Origin: Odontesthes bonariensis
Lineage: Eukaryota > Chordata > Actinopteri > Atheriniformes > Atherinopsidae
Direction: 5' to 3'
Length of the DNA stretch: 64,000 nt
NCBI RefSeq assembly: GCF_027942865.1
Contig: NC_134517.1
Span: 8,947,705-9,011,704, forward strand
Positions 60,984-64,000 of the stretch are shown piece after piece. The notes beneath the pieces are model-generated. The model was not told the DNA's origin and did no database searches. It saw only the letters and a program-made list of their open reading frames with translations. Numbering within the stretch: the first letter of the stretch is position 1; each line of letters starts with the position of its first letter. Position numbers and translations under genes: made by a program.

Positions 60984-61193
60984 TTTAAAGCGGCGAACTG
61001 TCCCTTTAAAGAGGCGAACTGTCCCTTCAAAGCGGCGAACTCGCCCTTTAACGCAGCGAACTGTCCCTTTAAAATGGCGAACTGTCCCTTTAAAGCGGCG
61101 AACTGTCCATTTAAAGCGGCAAACTCTCCCTTTAAAGTGGTGAACTGTCCCTTTAAAGAGGTGAACTGTCCCTTTGAAGCGGTTAATTGTGCT
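60984..61193. repeat. 21-bp tandem repeat, 10 copies
   Basis: The unit is TTTAAAGCGGCGAACTGTCCC, repeated ten times without gaps. Units differ by 0-5 substitutions; the last is the most diverged. Since 21 is a multiple of 3, each frame repeats every 7 codons. There are no spacers, so it is a minisatellite and not a CRISPR array. Confidence 0.95.
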
Positions 61194-61465
61194 GTTGAAA
61201 CTTCAAAGGACTGGCTGGGCCACTAATAGCCTTGTTTCTATGGTAATTAATCTCCCTCATTCAACTGACAGTTGCAGCAGCTGCCCCTGTAACACCGCAT
61301 TATGTAATAACGCCGCATTATGTAATTATGTAATAAATTTGCATGTCATGATGTAATAACTGCCGCATTTTGTAATAATCTGCCCCATTATGTAATAAAC
61401 TTCTTGAACGCAATATGTAATACATTTTGCCGCATTATGTAATAAGTTATTACATATTGCGGTTG

Positions 61466-61587
61466 TTACTACATAATGCGGGTGTTGCGATTTTTTTCTT
61501 TAGCAAAATGTAACAATTGGTGCATTATGTAATAACCAACTGAAATTGACATTAAAACAGCAAAATAATGTGTATTTTACTCAAAAT
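61466..61587. repeat. left terminal inverted repeat
   Basis: Starts TTACTACATAATGCGGGTG. It matches the inverted sequence at the right edge of the window and contains AGCAAAATGTAACAATTGG and GCATTATGTAATAACC. Confidence 0.9.
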
Positions 61588-61691
61588 GAATGATCCTAGT
61601 ATGTCACAATGTGGGACCTATGGCGACCACATAACTCTACAAAGGGCTGCTGAGATTTTCAATGTTTAGTTTCTCGTTGTCTCCTCACTAG

Positions 61692-63011
61692 GTGTTGATG
61701 CATCTTCCATTATATCTCAGTCTAATAGATATTGTGACAGTTGTCCTTTGTTAGCCCTTGGACACATTGTTGAGGGACATGGAGAATATTACTTAAAGGT
61801 TGGGTAGGGGATCTTTTTCTGGAACATTTTTTTACATATTACTTGAAATACTCTTCACACCCCCATTGCAACCAATTAATTAAAAGTTTTGACACAAATA
61901 TGAAAAGTTTTAGTGGCCTCTAGAACGTACAATCTAGGAAAAACAGAATCCAATCAAACTGAACGGACCGTCAACAATGATTGGATTCTGATGCGTCTAT
62001 CAAACTGCAATCTGCTCCTCCCTCCCCCTCCTTCCCCCTGTGCTTGTACCCTGCTCCGTGAACGAATTACGCGTCCAGAAGCTTGGCAGGAAGCTAAACT
62101 AGAGCCAGCTTGGCTAGCACCTAGCATTATTAAACGTATAGTTAGCATATACTAAATACTAAATACGGCAACGATCGATGCGTGCTGTCAGAACAGCGCT
62201 CGTGCGCGTACATGTACTCTAGAGGCGTGGCTTCGGGGGGAAAGTGAAGAAAAGGGTTGGGACTTTTTACCTGTGTTTTTTCAAAATGCAGCTTCGCTGG
62301 ACTCAAAATCCAGGATCTCCTACCCTACCTTTAAGTCTGGAAGGATCAGTCTCTTCATTTATTGAAAACATCTTAGAAGCAGAGAGAGAACGGATAATTC
62401 AACATAAAAATGAATCAGACCAAGAGAGTGATAATGAAGAACTCACACCAAACGACAACACAGACAATGAAACTCTTACTGATGGACCACACGATGATGC
62501 CACACTGAATGAACCTCACAATGATTCCCAACTAGATGAACCCCAAAATGATGTCCATCTAGATGATCAGTCCAACGATGATGCTCAACGAGAGCAAGAT
62601 GATGTCCAGTTGTGTGGACCTCCAGATAATGATGCAGAAAACAGAATGCATGGCACACCCATCTTGCCTACAGAATTGCTGTCATTTATCATCCAGTTGA
62701 CCCTTAATGCAGACTCCTCAATGCTCTGGGCATTTAATAGAGTTTCTAAACTTTTTCGAGATCTTGCAGATCCGTTCCATCCGCAAATCTACATTAGAGA
62801 AACTTTAGCTGACACCCTAAACTTGGATTATGATCATGACAATTCCATAAGCATAATGAGGCTCTATAAATCCGCTGGACACAGTAGTGGTCTTGCTATT
62901 AGACTGAGGGAGCTATTCAGCCAAAATAGCAGGTGGATGATGGCCTGGCTTCTGATAAAGCACATTGGCCATGGTCATCTTAAAATCAAGGACATTTTTT
63001 GGAAACCTTAG
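61692..63011 (+). pseudogene. F-box-like acidic protein gene, exon split by a MITE
   Basis: An acceptor (CGTTGTCTCCTCACTAG) at 61690-61691 opens a frame reading VDASSIISQSNRYCDSCPLL, then a segment with HIVEGHGEYY. This is cut at 61796 by a 534-bp MITE and resumes in the same frame at 62331 (SLEGSVSSFIENILEAERER). Then come about 75 acidic residues with a degenerate repeat of the type LNEPHNDSQLDEPQND. Next is a segment LPTELLSFIIQLTLNADSS, then FNRVSKLFRDLADPF, which fits an F-box-like helix bundle. About 70 further residues lead to a stop at 63009-63011. An ATG at 62286 lies inside the MITE, so a shortened 241-residue product is conceivable. The family and function are unknown; upstream exons were not found. 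Confidence 0.55.
61797..62330. mobile_element. TTAA-flanked MITE inside the F-box-like gene
   Basis: A 534-bp element with termini AGGTTGGGTAGGGGATC and GATCTCCTACCCTACCT, bordered by TTAA at 61793-61796 and 62331-62334. Its TTAA target is like that of piggyBac/Kolobok elements, and its ends match a family I recall as common in teleosts. Removing it with one TTAA restores an uninterrupted reading frame in the host exon. Confidence 0.88.
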
Positions 63012-63868
63012 GGCTATATTTTGTTTTGCATTGTAGGTAGATTTTCATGAGTCTCCCGAGTTCAAATGTAGATTTTTAGATGGGTTAGTTGTGTGGTTAT
63101 ATGTGTGCCATGGCCTGTAATAGGTCTAGAACATTGTTAAATTTTACGTTTCCACTTTATTATCCACTACAGTTCCATTGTGTGTGTGTTAGGCTCTATG
63201 CTGTGGCTGGATTGTTTTTCATTTAGTTGATTGAGATATTAGGCCTATTATCAAAGATTGCCATAATATTTGCTGTTCATAACACATTGCTCATCCATGA
63301 CGTCTGTACCTCTACAGGATGGTATAGTATTGGGCTTTAGAGAATAAATCATTTGAAATAATTAACTGTTCGACATCAGTCATTTGTTCTGCAACTATTT
63401 TTTGTCTCTTACTCTGGGTTTGCATGATATAGGCTATCCTACATTTTTGTGTCAGAATAATACTTAGTATAATTTTGTGACACTGCCAGTGCTACATTAA
63501 TGCAGGTACTGTTACTGTAGGTGTTATTGGAAATATGCATTATGAAGAAAGGTTAAGGTTACATGGAACATGACCTTTATTGAATAGGCTAGACTACATG
63601 GTGTTGTTGTGCACAGCCCATGTTTAATTATTTGGTGTTGTATGTCTTTTCTTTACTGCTGCTTGAGCATAGACAGAGATTTAGTTGACAATTTTCTAAA
63701 TTGGTTAACTATCAAAAGCACTTACCTCCAAACTTGATCTCATGACTAATCTAACTGCAAATATGAATTAACCCCTTGTATGTTTAAATGAGCACAACCA
63801 AAGTTAAAAGGTGGATTGCTACAATGTAAGCTGAGCAATAGTTGACATACTGTCCTCTTAATTATTAT
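63012..63868. other. 3' region of the F-box-like gene
   Basis: AT-rich DNA between the stop codon and the right inverted repeat. AATAAA at about 63343 could be a polyadenylation signal. No other coding frame is seen. Confidence 0.45.
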
Positions 63869-64000
63869 TTTTGAGTAAAATACACATTATCGTGCTGTTT
63901 TTAATCAATGAAAATGTCAATTTCGGTTGGTTATTACATAATGCACCAATTGTTACATTTTGCTAAAGAAAAAAATTGCAACACCCGCATTATGTAGTAA
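63869..64000. repeat. right terminal inverted repeat (cut by window end)
   Basis: The reverse complement of 61466-61587. It carries a 10-bp extra segment (TTCATTGATT in inverted reading) and ends at the last base of the window in GCATTATGTAGTAA. Confidence 0.9.

Larger units (their letters stand above)
61290..64000 (+). mobile_element. element with long terminal inverted repeats and an F-box-like gene (runs off the window)
   Basis: Bases 61466-61587 are the reverse complement of 63869-64000, with a few substitutions and one 10-bp indel; the match is still running at the last base of the window. The left terminal zone has many copies of GCATTATGTAATAA and its complement (61300-61535), including a near-perfect palindrome at 61432-61460. 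Between the repeats lie an exon for an F-box-like acidic protein and a TTAA MITE. No transposase was seen, so it is either non-autonomous or of a type I do not recognise. Confidence 0.75.

Noticed and set aside
60984-61193. CRISPR-like array
   Set aside because: Units are contiguous without spacers and the genome is eukaryotic; it is a minisatellite.

Overview
The window is vertebrate nuclear DNA, almost certainly from a ray-finned (teleost) fish. Four protein genes with vertebrate intron-exon structure lie all on the minus strand. The intervening DNA is packed with teleost-type mobile elements: L2 and L1 LINEs, a tRNA-derived SINE, hAT, Harbinger-like and TTAA-type DNA elements, and microsatellites. 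No bacterial or viral genes were recognised.

Layout, left to right. (1) Bases 1-13855 hold the 5' part of speg (striated-muscle kinase). Four coding exons can be placed by homology and splice phase, one with a non-canonical GC donor; the gene runs off the left edge. Its 11-kb first intron holds a foldback element inside an L2 LINE, a small element carrying a RecQ-helicase-like exon, and a SINE. (2) Bases 17341-18682 hold a two-exon CXC chemokine receptor of the CXCR1/CXCR2 type. (3) Bases 21616-23391 hold nabp1 (SOSS complex subunit B2), six coding exons, complete. (4) A tRNA-Ser(CGA) gene lies at 24855-24936. (5) Bases 29953-44026 hold cavin2, two coding exons with a 12.6-kb intron, complete. 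(6) From about 45.8 kb to the right edge there is no host gene, only mobile DNA.

The right third is the most unusual part. A 5.5-kb L1 (48821-59735) contains a Harbinger-like element (52051-57458), which contains an L2/CR1-group LINE, which contains an hAT element (54093-55827). Target-site duplications fix three of the four steps of this nest. Beyond it lie a 21-bp tandem array (10 copies) and an element with terminal inverted repeats of at least 120 bp that runs off the window. Between its repeats is a coding exon for an acidic, F-box-like protein of unknown family, itself split by a 534-bp TTAA-flanked MITE.

The host genes do not form a pathway. They are a syntenic set: in human, SPEG and CXCR1/2 are on 2q35, and NABP1 and CAVIN2 are neighbours on 2q32.3. 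Exon borders were placed by reading splice sites and codon phase by eye; transcript ends and promoters could not be established.
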